Source: Streptomyces sp. CB02923 (lineage in GTDB: Bacteria > Actinomycetota > Actinomycetes > Streptomycetales > Streptomycetaceae). Taken from it: a DNA stretch of 64,000 bases. Shown one piece after another: positions 56,938 to 64,000 of the stretch. The stretch is taken from positions 496,001 through 560,000 of the forward strand of contig NZ_LWKZ01000027.1 of the NCBI RefSeq assembly GCF_001905005.1, written 5' to 3'. A program made the position numbers and the translations under genes. A model generated the notes under the pieces. That model saw nothing but the letters and a program-made list of their open reading frames with translations, had not been told where the DNA came from and made no database searches. Position 1 is the stretch's first letter, and each line of letters begins with the position of its first letter.

Positions 56938-57534
56938 TCAGGGCCGCAGCGCCCGCAGCAGCAGGTCGGCGAGGTGGTCGGCGACCTGCTGCGGGGTGAG
57001 CGGGCCGTCCTCGCGGTACCAGGTGCCGAGGTGGTGCACCGACCCGAAGTGGTAGTCCACGACCAGGTCGGCCGGGGTGGCGCTGCTGAACACCCCGGCG
57101 CGCTGCCCCTCCTCGACCAGCGCGCGGAACCGCTCGTGGTAGCGCCGCCGCTCGGCCCGTACCTGCTTGTCCTTCTCGGGGGCGAGATGGTGCATCGAGC
57201 GGAAGAAGATCTTCGTGTCGTCGAGGTTGTCGATGGTGGTGACCACGACGTCCGCCGCCGCGTCGCGCAGCCGCTGCTGTACGGGCGCGTCGGCGCAGGC
57301 GAAGTGGTCCAGCCGCTCCTGCTGGAGCCGCAGCACCCGCCCGTACACCTCGTGCAGCAGGTCGTCCTTGGAGCCGAAGTAGTGGTAGAGGGCTCCCTTG
57401 GTGACACCGGCGGCCTCGACGATCTCCTGGACGGAGGTGCGGTCGTAGCCCCGCTCGGCGAAGAGCCGGGTGGCGGTGGCCAGCAGCCGCTGTGCCACGG
57501 GTTTGGAACTCCCGCCGTCCTTCGTGCCGGCCAT
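56938..57534 (-). CDS. TetR family transcriptional regulator
   Basis: A 198-residue TetR repressor. Helix-turn-helix: TSVQEIVEAAGVTKGALYHYFGSKDDLL, within the typical N-terminal ~65 residues. The all-helical C-terminal ligand domain has HFACADAPVQQRLRDAAADVV and DYHFGSVHHLGTWYREDGPLTPQQVADHLADLLLRAL, as in acyl-CoA-responsive members. It sits between the ACAD-kinase operon and the acyl-CoA-synthetase operon, and matching palindromes precede both, so it is the likely common repressor, relieved by an acyl-CoA. The start has GAGGG nearby. Its own upstream region contains a 10-bp-period array rather than that palindrome. Confidence 0.93.
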   Translation of the reverse strand: MAGTKDGGSSKPVAQRLLATATRLFAERGYDRTSVQEIVEAAGVTKGALYHYFGSKDDLLHEVYGRVLRLQQERLDHFACADAPVQQRLRDAAADVVVTTIDNLDDTKIFFRSMHHLAPEKDKQVRAERRRYHERFRALVEEGQRAGVFSSATPADLVVDYHFGSVHHLGTWYREDGPLTPQQVADHLADLLLRALRP

Positions 57535-57550
57535 CGCCCTCACCTGTCCC

Positions 57551-57650
57551 TCGTGCCTCGTGCGTCGTCGTGCGTCATCGTGCGCCGTCGTGCGTCGTGT
57601 CGCTGTCGTATGTCGTCGTACGTCGTATGCCGTACGTCGTGTCATGCGTC
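57551..57650. repeat. 10-bp-period degenerate tandem array upstream of the TetR gene
   Basis: At least six 10-bp units (TCGTGCGTCG and variants) are contiguous or separated by 8-bp irregular copies: 57558, 57568, 57578, 57588, 57606 and 57616, with decayed units on both sides. The period equals about one DNA helical turn. The array occupies the space between the TetR start and the acyl-CoA synthetase stop. Confidence 0.8.
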
Positions 57651-57682
57651 GTGCCGTTGTCCGGTGCCCGCCGTGGGCGCGG

Positions 57683-59338
57683 TCAGCCGCGCCCGCGCAG
57701 TTCCCGCCTGAGGATCTTGCCACTGGTCGTCTTCGGCAGCTCGGGCAGGATCTCCACCTGCCGCGGATATTTGTACGCGGCCAGCCGCTCCTTGCAGTAA
57801 CCGGCCAGCTCGGCCGGCTCGGCGTGCTGTCCGGGCCGCAGGCTCACATACGCCTTCACCGACTCGCCCCGGTAGGCGTCCGGCACGCCGACCACCGCCG
57901 CCTCGCGCACCGCGGGGTGGCCGTACAGGACGTCCTCGACCTCCCGCGGCCACACCTTGAAGCCGGACGCGTTGATCATGTCCTTCTTGCGGTCGACGAC
58001 GTACAGCCAGCCGCTGCGGTCCATGAAGCCGATGTCGCCGGTGCGCAGTTCACCGTCCGGCAGGGCCTCGGCGGTGGCGTCCGGGCGGCGCCAGTAGCCG
58101 GGCACCACCTGCGGGCCGCGTACCGCGATCTCGCCCTGCTCGCCGAACGGCACGTCCCGCCCCTGCTCGTCGATGATCCGTACGACCGTGTCCGGGCCCG
58201 GCACGCCGACGGCGAGCGTCCCGGAGGCCGGGTCCACGGGCGCCTCGCGGCCGGGCGGGACGGTGGCGCAGGGCGCGGTGCACTCGGTCAGCCCGTAGCC
58301 GTTGTGCAGGTACGGGCCGAAGCCCGCCCGGAACTTCTCCACCAGCGCGGGCGGCAGCGGCGCCCCGCCCGAGGAGAGGGTGGTGAACGACGCGAAGTGC
58401 TCGCGGGTGGCGCCGGGCTGCGCCATCAGCGCCATGTAGGCGGTGGACGGGCCGACCGTGTAGGCGGGCCGGTGCTCCAGGAAGGCGTCGAGGACCACAC
58501 CCGGCTCGAAGCGGTAGGCGAGCGCGACGGTGCCGGCGTTGGCGAAGCAGGCCGCCAGTTCGCAGACCATGCCGGTGATGTGGAACAGCGGCGCCAGCGC
58601 GAAGTACGTCGCGCCGTCGGGCAGTGCCAGGCCGGTGCGCTGCCGCTCGGCGTTGTAGGCGATGTTGCCGTGGGTGTTGGTGGCGCCCTTGGGGGTGCCG
58701 CTGGTGCCGGAGGTGTAGCTGATGAGGGCGGTGTCCGGGGCGGCCGGCGGTGCCACGCCGGGCGGCTTCCCCTCGTACGCGCGGGCCGCGGCCAGCAGGT
58801 CGTCGGCGCCCTCGCACGGCCCGCGCCGCTCGTCGCGCAGCACCCGCGCGTCGTCCCGCGTCTGGAGGTCCCGTTCGCAGGCGGTCAGGGCGATCCGTAC
58901 GGAAGGGGCCGCGGCGGCGGTCACCCGCAGGAAGGCGTCCCAGGTGCGGTCCGCGCAGACGAGCGCGGTGACCTCGGCGTCGGTGAGGATGTGCGTCATC
59001 TCGGCCGACTTGTACATCGGGTTGACGGGGACGACGATGCCGCCCGCCTTCCAGACGCCGAGCAGCGCGAGGACGAAGTGCGGGGTGTTCTGGAGCATGA
59101 TCGCGGCACGGTCGCCGGGCCGGAAGCCGCGGGCCGCCAGATGCCCGGCCACGCCGTCGCTGAGCGCGTCGGCCTCGGCGTACGACAGCCGCCCGTCGAA
59201 GTAGGCGAGGGCGGTGCGGTCCGGGGCGCGGCGGGCGGCCGACCGGAAAGCGTGCAGGGCGGAGGAGGGCGGGACCACGGGGGCGCGCTGGACCTCGGTG
59301 AGCTCGGCCAGCCAGGGCTTGTCCGCGTATGTGGTCAT
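57683..59338 (-). CDS. Long-chain/medium-chain acyl-CoA synthetase
   Basis: A 551-residue class I adenylate-forming acyl-CoA synthetase. Core motifs: P-loop YTSGTSGTPKGATNTHGN, YGLTECTAP, hinge ELRTGDIGFMDRSGWLYVVDRKKDMINASGFKVWP and catalytic lysine in PKTTSGKILRRELR. It activates a free fatty or hydroxy/oxo acid to its CoA ester, the entry reaction of the pathway proposed for this region. Coupled to the upstream SDR by ATGA (59335-59338). The relation to LvaE-type or FadD-type enzymes cannot be resolved by eye. Confidence 0.95.
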   Translation of the reverse strand: MTTYADKPWLAELTEVQRAPVVPPSSALHAFRSAARRAPDRTALAYFDGRLSYAEADALSDGVAGHLAARGFRPGDRAAIMLQNTPHFVLALLGVWKAGGIVVPVNPMYKSAEMTHILTDAEVTALVCADRTWDAFLRVTAAAAPSVRIALTACERDLQTRDDARVLRDERRGPCEGADDLLAAARAYEGKPPGVAPPAAPDTALISYTSGTSGTPKGATNTHGNIAYNAERQRTGLALPDGATYFALAPLFHITGMVCELAACFANAGTVALAYRFEPGVVLDAFLEHRPAYTVGPSTAYMALMAQPGATREHFASFTTLSSGGAPLPPALVEKFRAGFGPYLHNGYGLTECTAPCATVPPGREAPVDPASGTLAVGVPGPDTVVRIIDEQGRDVPFGEQGEIAVRGPQVVPGYWRRPDATAEALPDGELRTGDIGFMDRSGWLYVVDRKKDMINASGFKVWPREVEDVLYGHPAVREAAVVGVPDAYRGESVKAYVSLRPGQHAEPAELAGYCKERLAAYKYPRQVEILPELPKTTSGKILRRELRGRG

Positions 59339-60192
59339 CGGGTGGTCCCTTCGGCTGCCGTCGTCCCCTCGGTCGCCGGGGAGGCCCCGCTCACAGTGAA
59401 CCCGTCCGCGGGCTCCGCGACCGCCTCCGGCCGCCCGGCGGCCTCCAGTTTCCGCTGGATGCGGTTCATGCCGCCCAGCCACCGTTCGCTGTCCGCCGCC
59501 CGCGCGGTGTAGTAGCCGGCGACCTCCGGGTGCGGCAGGACCAGGAACCGTTCCTCCGCCATGGCCGCGAAGAGCGCGTCGGCCACCGCGGCGGGCTCGA
59601 TCGCCGTCGGGGCGAGCACCAGGTCCCCGGCCGCGCCGGTGCCCGCGAGCAGGTCCGTGCGCACCCCCTGCGGACAGATGGCGTGTACCGCTATCCCGCG
59701 GTGCCGGTAGGTCAGCGACAGCCACTCCGCGAAGGCGTACGCGCCGTGCTTGGTGACGCTGTACGGGGCCGCGCCGACCATGGTGAGCAGGCCCGCCGCC
59801 GACACGGTGGACACGAACCGGCCCGCGCCGCGCTCCAGCCAATCGGGCAGCAGCGCGCGGGCGGCCCGTACGTGCGCCATGACGTTGACGTCCCAGGCCA
59901 GCTCCCAGTCGGCGTCCGGCGCCTCGGGCCCGCCGCCGGTGCCGACCCCGGCGTTGGCGCAGAAGATGTCGACGGTCCCGCCGAGCGCCTCACGGGCCGC
60001 CGGTACGACGGTGGAGGCGTCCCCGGGAACGGCGACGGCGCCCAGTTCCCGCGCGGTCCGCTCGGCCTTCGCCGCGTCCAGGTCGTTGACCACCACCCGC
60101 GCGCCTTCGGCGGCGAAGCGGCGGGCCAGCGCGGCGCCGATGCCGCCGCCCGCCCCGGTCACCACGACTGTCTTGTCCCGTACGGCTTCCAC
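59335..60192 (-). CDS. SDR family NAD(P)-dependent oxidoreductase
   Basis: A 285-residue short-chain dehydrogenase/reductase: TGAGGGIGAALARRF near the N-terminus, CANAGVG, active-site YSVTKHGAYAFAEWL and a C-terminal extension of ~40 residues typical of the subgroup annotated as fatty-acyl or alcohol dehydrogenase. GTG 60192 is used because GGGAGA lies 6 nt upstream. First gene of the operon with the acyl-CoA synthetase; an operator-like palindrome (60232-60251) lies 40 bp ahead. In the proposed pathway it would interconvert 4-oxo and 4-hydroxy acyl groups; this is inferred from neighbours. Confidence 0.93.
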   Translation of the reverse strand: MEAVRDKTVVVTGAGGGIGAALARRFAAEGARVVVNDLDAAKAERTARELGAVAVPGDASTVVPAAREALGGTVDIFCANAGVGTGGGPEAPDADWELAWDVNVMAHVRAARALLPDWLERGAGRFVSTVSAAGLLTMVGAAPYSVTKHGAYAFAEWLSLTYRHRGIAVHAICPQGVRTDLLAGTGAAGDLVLAPTAIEPAAVADALFAAMAEERFLVLPHPEVAGYYTARAADSERWLGGMNRIQRKLEAAGRPEAVAEPADGFTVSGASPATEGTTAAEGTTR

Positions 60193-60231
60193 CTGCGGTC
60201 TCCCTCGGTCGCCCCTGGCTCGACTGCCAGG

Positions 60232-60251
60232 CAGACTAACCAGTCGGTATG
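60232..60251. promoter_or_regulatory. Candidate TetR operator 2
   Basis: CAGACTAACCAGTCGGTATG keeps one exact half (AGTCGGTATG) and a partly decayed second half of the palindrome at 53551-53570 (15 of 20 positions identical). It lies 40 bp upstream of the SDR start, where a bound repressor would block the operon. Confidence 0.6.
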
Positions 60252-60386
60252 CCGGAGCGGAAGGGCGCGGGCCGCCCGTGTGTCCGGGCGCCGCGGCGGC
60301 GCGCGGCGCGCGGTCCGGCACGTTCCCCCCGGGGCCGCCGGGCGTTAGCGTGCGCACGACACTGGCCTGACGGCGGAGGTGGACAC

Positions 60387-61733
60387 ATGACCCTGTCCAG
60401 ACGGAATCTGCTGGCCGCGACGGCGGTCACGAGCATGGTGGGTGCGACGGCGATGACAGGCGAGGCAGCTGCGGCACACGAGGCGAACGGGGCGGACGGG
60501 GCCCATGAATCCGGCCTGACCAGCCCCGGAGAGTCAGCGGACGCCACGGGCGACGGCCGCCCCCGTACCCGCACCGGCTTCGACCGCCTGTCCGCCGACG
60601 GCTACGCGCTCCTGTCCGGCCGCCGGGTCGGCGTCGTCACCAACCCCACCGGCGTCACCCCCGGCGTACGCCACATCGTGGACGTGATGCATGCCGACGA
60701 ACGGGTGGATCTGGCCGCCGTCTTCGGCCCCGAGCACGGCTTCCGCGGCACCGCCCAGGCCGGCGGGTCGGAAGGCAGCCACGAGGACCCCGCCACCGGC
60801 CTGCCCGTCCACGACACGTACGGCAAGAGCGGCCGGGCGCTGGCCGACATCTTCACCCGGTCCGGTGTGGACACCGTCGTCTTCGACATCCAGGACGTCG
60901 GCGCCCGCTTCTACACCTACATCTGGACGCTGTACGACTGCATGGTCGCGGCCGTCCTCGCGGGCAAGCGCCTCGTCGTCCTCGACCGGCCCAACCCGGT
61001 GACGGGCCGCGCCGCGACCGGCCCCGTACTGGACCGCGCCCAGGCCTCCGGCGTCGGCCGCGAACCGATCGCGCTGGCACACGGCATGACCGTGGCCGAG
61101 CTGGCCCTCCTCTTCAACGCGGAGTTCGTGCCCCGCGCCGCGGGCCGCCCGGCCGAGCTGGAGACCGTACTGATGAAGGGCTGGCGGCGGCCGGACTTCT
61201 TCGACGCCACAGGTCTCCCCTGGGTCCCGCCGAGCCCCAACATGCCCACCACCGACACCGCCCTCGTCTACGCGGGTACCTGCCTCTTCGAAGGCACCAA
61301 CCTCTCCGAGGGGCGCGGCACCACCCGCCCCTTCGAACTGCTGGGCGCCGACGGCATCGACCGCCGCTGGTCCGCCGCGGCCAGCGAGCTGGCCGCGGAC
61401 CTCGGCCTGCCCGGCGTCCGCTTCCGCGAGGCGTACTTCGCCCCCGCCTTCTCCAAGTTCCAGGGCAAGACCGTCGGCGGCGTCCAGCTCCACGTGCACG
61501 ACCGCACGTCCTTCGACCCGGTCCGTACCGGCATCGCCCTGCTGATCACCGCGAAGCAGGTGTGGAGCGGCTTCGCCTGGCGCCCGGACCACTGGATCGA
61601 CAAACTGACGGGCACCCCGCGCGTACGGACGATGATCGACGCGGGCGCCGGAGTGGACGAGGTGGTCGCGGCCTGGCAGGACGACCTGGCACGCTTCCGG
61701 CGGCTGCGGCGGGAGTTCCTGCGGTACCGGTGA
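60387..61733 (+). CDS. namZ: DUF1343 protein, exo-beta-N-acetylmuramidase NamZ-like
   Basis: A 448-residue Tat-exported protein (SRRNLLAATAVTSMVGA signal) with the DUF1343 domain from ~residue 70: GRRVGVVTNPTGVTPGVRHIVDVMH, LAAVFGPEHGFRGTAQAG, PVHDTYGKSGRALADIF, VDTVVFDIQDVGARFYTYIWTL, PNMPTTDTALVYAGTCLFEGTNLSEGRGTTRPFELLGAD and the C-terminal subdomain. The NamZ family removes terminal N-acetylmuramic acid from the non-reducing end of peptidoglycan fragments. Catalytic acids are probably the Glu of GPEHGFRG and the Glu of FEGTNLSEGRG. GGAGGTGG precedes the ATG. Cell-wall recycling outside the cell is the likely role. Confidence 0.93.
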   Translation: MTLSRRNLLAATAVTSMVGATAMTGEAAAAHEANGADGAHESGLTSPGESADATGDGRPRTRTGFDRLSADGYALLSGRRVGVVTNPTGVTPGVRHIVDVMHADERVDLAAVFGPEHGFRGTAQAGGSEGSHEDPATGLPVHDTYGKSGRALADIFTRSGVDTVVFDIQDVGARFYTYIWTLYDCMVAAVLAGKRLVVLDRPNPVTGRAATGPVLDRAQASGVGREPIALAHGMTVAELALLFNAEFVPRAAGRPAELETVLMKGWRRPDFFDATGLPWVPPSPNMPTTDTALVYAGTCLFEGTNLSEGRGTTRPFELLGADGIDRRWSAAASELAADLGLPGVRFREAYFAPAFSKFQGKTVGGVQLHVHDRTSFDPVRTGIALLITAKQVWSGFAWRPDHWIDKLTGTPRVRTMIDAGAGVDEVVAAWQDDLARFRRLRREFLRYR

Positions 61734-61804
61734 AGCGGCCGCCCGGGGCCCCTGGTTCGATCAGCACCACGGGCTCACCGCCGCCACCACCAGAAAGGCT
61801 TCCG

Positions 61805-62296
61805 ATGCCGTTCCACTGCGCACTGCGCGCCCCCGGCGCCCCGGTCCGGCACACCGGGGGCGCTGTCGAGGTCGAGGACCCGGACGACTACACGTACCTC
61901 GCGATGACCGCGAGCGGCCTGCTGGCCGAGGCGGGCTACGGGTTCACCATCGGCGGCTTCGGGACGGAGCACTGGAACTTCGATGTCGCCTACGACATGT
62001 CCGCTCTCCTCGAACAACTCCCCGAAATCCAGGACAGCCTGCGCCGAGGCGTGCGGTACGAGGCCGACCTCTACCCGCAAGGAGTGGAGCGCGGCATCAC
62101 GTTCAGCCCGTCCGGCAGCACGGTGGAACTCCGGTGCGCCTCCCGCACCTCCTGGGTCCCGGATCCGGACACCGAAGTCCACGAGCGCGCGAGCCTGGAG
62201 GCCATGTTCGACAGGCTGACGCATGACGTCGCGTCCGGACTGCGGAGCGTCTGCCCGCAGGTCGCCGGACTGCGCCCGTTCCGCGACTGGAGGTGA
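61805..62296 (+). CDS. Hypothetical protein
   Basis: A 163-residue acidic protein that I do not recognise. No signal peptide or membrane helix. Mixed alpha/beta character: MPFHCALRAPGAPVRHTGG, YTYLAMTASGLLAEAGYGFTIGGFG, FDVAYDMSALLEQLPEIQDSL, then VRYEADLYPQGVERGITFSPSGSTVELRCASRTSW. Codon use is like its neighbours and AAAGG lies near the ATG, so it is a real gene. Similar short proteins occur in Streptomyces without assigned function. Confidence 0.8.
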   Translation: MPFHCALRAPGAPVRHTGGAVEVEDPDDYTYLAMTASGLLAEAGYGFTIGGFGTEHWNFDVAYDMSALLEQLPEIQDSLRRGVRYEADLYPQGVERGITFSPSGSTVELRCASRTSWVPDPDTEVHERASLEAMFDRLTHDVASGLRSVCPQVAGLRPFRDWR

Positions 62297-62318
62297 GGAC
62301 CTGACAGCCCCGGACATG

Positions 62319-62443
62319 CCGGTACGGGGCTGCGGCCGAGCGGAGGACCGCACCGGCCGGTACGGGGCTGCGGCAGGACAGAAGACCGCACCGGCCGGTA
62401 CGGGGCTCCGGCGGGACGGAAGACCGCACCGGCCGGTACGGGA
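62319..62443. repeat. 3.3 tandem 38-bp units before the O-methyltransferase gene
   Basis: Units at 62319-62356, 62357-62394 and 62395-62432, with a partial fourth to 62443, each start CCGGTACGGGGCT and end GACCGCACCGG. Divergence between units is confined to the middle. Unit boundaries form CCGGCCGGTACGG palindromes. The array fills most of the spacer; the remainder to 62588 contains a CAATGTG direct repeat (62455-62469) that may be the promoter. Confidence 0.92.
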
Positions 62444-62588
62444 CTCCCGCGTCACAATGTGCGCAATGTGTCCTGGTGGCACCCGAGACGTACGGGCATG
62501 GTGGAAGACCTGAGCCACCCCGCCCGTTCTGGCCCGCCCCGTTCCGGCCCGCCCGTTCCGGCCCGCCCCCTTCCGGAGGGACCACCCC

Positions 62589-63614
62589 ATGCCCACCCCC
62601 ATGCCCACCCCACCGCACTCCCCCGCCGTCCAGCTCACCGAACACGCCCTGGCCTACCTCCACTCCGCCGCGCTGCGGGCGGCAGCCCTCCTCGGCGTCG
62701 CCGACCACCTGGCCGACGGCCCCCGCACCGCCGGGGAACTCGCCGCCGCCACCGGCACCGACCCCGCCCACCTCCGCCGCGCCATGCGCCTCCTCGCGAC
62801 CCGCGACGTGTTCCGCGAAGACTCCGACGGCGCCTTCCACCTGACGCCCGCGGCCGAACCCCTGCGCTCCGACGCCCCGTCGTCCATGCGCGACGCCGTC
62901 GTCATGCTCACCGACGAACCGTTCTGGCGGCCGGCCGGACAGCTCGCGGACACCGTACGGGCGGGCCGCACCGTCTTCGAGGAGATCTTCGGCGCGCCCT
63001 ACTTCGGCCATCTGGAACGCGTACCGGAAGCGGGCGCCGTCTTCGACACCGGCATGGCCGGCCTCGCGGAGAGCGAGAACGGCCCCATCGCCGCCGCGTA
63101 CGACTTCCCCGCCACCGGCACGGTCGTGGACGTCGGCGGCGGACGCGGCGGCCTGCTGCGCCAGGTGCTGCTGCGCAACCCGGACCTGACCGGCATCCTC
63201 CACGACCAGGAATCCGTCCTCGGCCACCACCTGCTGGACCGCCCCGACCTCACCGGCCGCTGGCAGACCCACTCCGGCGACTTCTTCACCGCCGTCCCGC
63301 CCGGCGCCGACGTCTACCTCCTCAAACGCATCCTGCACGACTGGAGCGACGACGACTGCGTCCGCATCCTGCGCGCCTGCCGCACCGCCATGACCCGCCC
63401 CGGCAGCCGCCTCCTGGCCATCGACGCGGTCGTCCCTCCGGGCAACGCCCCCCACCCCGGCAAGACCATGGACATCCTCATGATGACCTCCTTCAACGGC
63501 CGCGAACGCAACGAACCCGACATCCACCACCTCCTCACCACCGCCGGCCTGAAACCGTCCCGCACCCTCCCCACGCATTCGACACTGTCGATCGTGGAGG
63601 GGGTGGTGGGGTGA
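62589..63614 (+). CDS. SAM-dependent O-methyltransferase (plant-OMT/hydroxyneurosporene type)
   Basis: A 341-residue methyltransferase with an N-terminal dimerisation winged helix (ALRAAALLGVADHLADGPRTAGELAAATGTDPAHLRRAMRLLA) and a C-terminal SAM domain (TVVDVGGGRGGLLRQVLLRNPDLTGILHDQ, VYLLKRILHDWSDDDCVRILR). The catalytic His of LHDWSDDD is in place. Such enzymes methylate phenolic or enolic hydroxyls of natural products. GGAGGG lies about 9 nt before the ATG. No biosynthetic partner is in view; the window ends soon after. Confidence 0.93.
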   Translation: MPTPMPTPPHSPAVQLTEHALAYLHSAALRAAALLGVADHLADGPRTAGELAAATGTDPAHLRRAMRLLATRDVFREDSDGAFHLTPAAEPLRSDAPSSMRDAVVMLTDEPFWRPAGQLADTVRAGRTVFEEIFGAPYFGHLERVPEAGAVFDTGMAGLAESENGPIAAAYDFPATGTVVDVGGGRGGLLRQVLLRNPDLTGILHDQESVLGHHLLDRPDLTGRWQTHSGDFFTAVPPGADVYLLKRILHDWSDDDCVRILRACRTAMTRPGSRLLAIDAVVPPGNAPHPGKTMDILMMTSFNGRERNEPDIHHLLTTAGLKPSRTLPTHSTLSIVEGVVG

Positions 63615-63737
63615 AAGGGGCGGCATGACACGCGGCCTCGCCCCGGAGTCCGTTTCTGCGGCCGGATGCGGTTGGGGGCTCGCGGGGGGCTTTGGGTGGG
63701 GCGGGGTCTCAGGGGGTGAGACGGCTTATCCCATCTA

Positions 63738-63766
63738 TTGACTGGTTCGGCGTCCCGCGTGACAGT
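63738..63766 (+). promoter_or_regulatory. Strong promoter-like sequence before the MHS transporter
   Basis: TTGACT (63738-63743) and GACAGT (63761-63766) are separated by 17 bp. A start about 7 nt downstream would place the transcript 5' end at the GTG of 63774. Confidence 0.55.
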
Positions 63767-63773
63767 GCGCCTC

Positions 63774-64000
63774 GTGCACAGTGACGCGACATCAGCAGCC
63801 GCTCAGGGCGGCGGCGGTCTTTCGGCAGCTTCTGGTCCGGTCTCGGAGTCGGACGCCAGGGCGCCGGACGCCGCCGGACGGCCCGAGAGCCTTCGCCGGG
63901 TGGCCGTGGCCTCGTTCATCGGGACGGCCATCGAGTTCTACGATTTCTATATTTATGGGACGGCTGCCGCCCTCGTCCTCAATCAGGCGTTCTTTCCCAC
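63774..64000 (+). CDS. MFS transporter, MHS family, 5' part only
   Basis: The first ~75 residues of a major-facilitator transporter of the metabolite:H+ symporter group; the gene runs off the window. After a ~45-residue hydrophilic N-terminus comes the family's characteristic first helix, VASFIGTAIEFYDFYIYGTAAAL. Relatives transport dicarboxylates, proline/betaine, citrate or shikimate. GTG codons at 63759, 63765 and 63774 are all possible; 63774 agrees best with the promoter (leaderless). The TAT-TTC-TAT-ATT-TAT run uses A/T-ending codons unusual for the surroundings. Confidence 0.85.
   Translation, partial: MHSDATSAAAQGGGGLSAASGPVSESDARAPDAAGRPESLRRVAVASFIGTAIEFYDFYIYGTAAALVLNQAFFP

Noticed and set aside
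62319..62443. CRISPR array
   Set aside because: Units are directly contiguous with no unique spacers, and no cas genes are present.

Overview
The window is a contiguous piece of a high-GC actinobacterial chromosome, almost certainly Streptomyces. The reasons are two chaplin genes (one long and sortase-anchored, one short) lying side by side as chpC-chpH do in S. coelicolor, a mycothiol ligase gene (mshC), abundant GTG starts, several promoters that look leaderless, strong third-position G/C with long open antisense frames, and an encoded-CCA tRNA-Leu(GAG). About 60 protein genes, one tRNA, several strong hairpin terminators and six intergenic tandem-repeat arrays are supported. No phage, transposon, CRISPR array or rRNA was seen.

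Layout. 0-2.3 kb: fuconate dehydratase and a coupled SDR (L-fucose degradation). 2.5-11.1 kb: PAC2 protein, a secreted serine hydrolase, two overlapping Tat-exported beta-propeller paralogues, then the conserved actinobacterial set mshC / SCO1664-type / DUF3090 / histidine phosphatase. 11.2-19.4 kb: CorA transporter, ferritin-like protein, F420-type oxidoreductase, aldo/keto reductase coupled to a RecD-like protein that has lost its Walker motifs, and small conserved proteins. 19.6-22.7 kb: chaplins, an M20 peptidase and tRNA-Leu. 23.0-25.3 kb: an XRE regulator, an ImmA/IrrE metalloprotease and a polytopic membrane protein in one operon.

25.3-37.5 kb is accessory metabolism: an SMP-30 lactonase, DUF1611/DgcN, an EhpG-like acyl reductase coupled to an EhpF-like adenylating enzyme, a methyltransferase and a divergent DegT aminotransferase. 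These are followed by DUF6314, a HAD phosphatase, an ABC-F ATPase with a probable attenuator leader peptide, and a P450 divergent from a [2Fe-2S] protein. 38-43 kb: DM13 protein, OmpR-type two-component system, a phosphotransferase, and a YedYZ-like molybdoenzyme with its b-type cytochrome. 43-50 kb: copper amine oxidase with an amino-acid/amine permease, a TPR-like protein and a flavin dehydrogenase. 50-53.5 kb: DMT transporter, MBL hydrolase, NUDIX hydrolase and a DUF202 pair.

53.6-60.2 kb holds what reads as one acyl-CoA regulon. An ACAD10/11-type kinase gene and an acyl-CoA dehydrogenase gene form one operon, and an SDR and an acyl-CoA synthetase form another. A TetR gene lies between them, and a related 20-bp palindrome sits in front of both operons. 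The window ends with a NamZ-type muramidase, a small hypothetical protein, an O-methyltransferase and the start of an MHS-type transporter that runs off the edge.

The most interesting candidates for undescribed biology are the split kinase/dehydrogenase module with its shared operator, the Met-Leu-Val leader upstream of the ABC-F gene, the XRE-ImmA-membrane-protein operon, the acid-to-aldehyde-to-amine gene set at 27.5-32.6 kb, and the pseudo-helicase.
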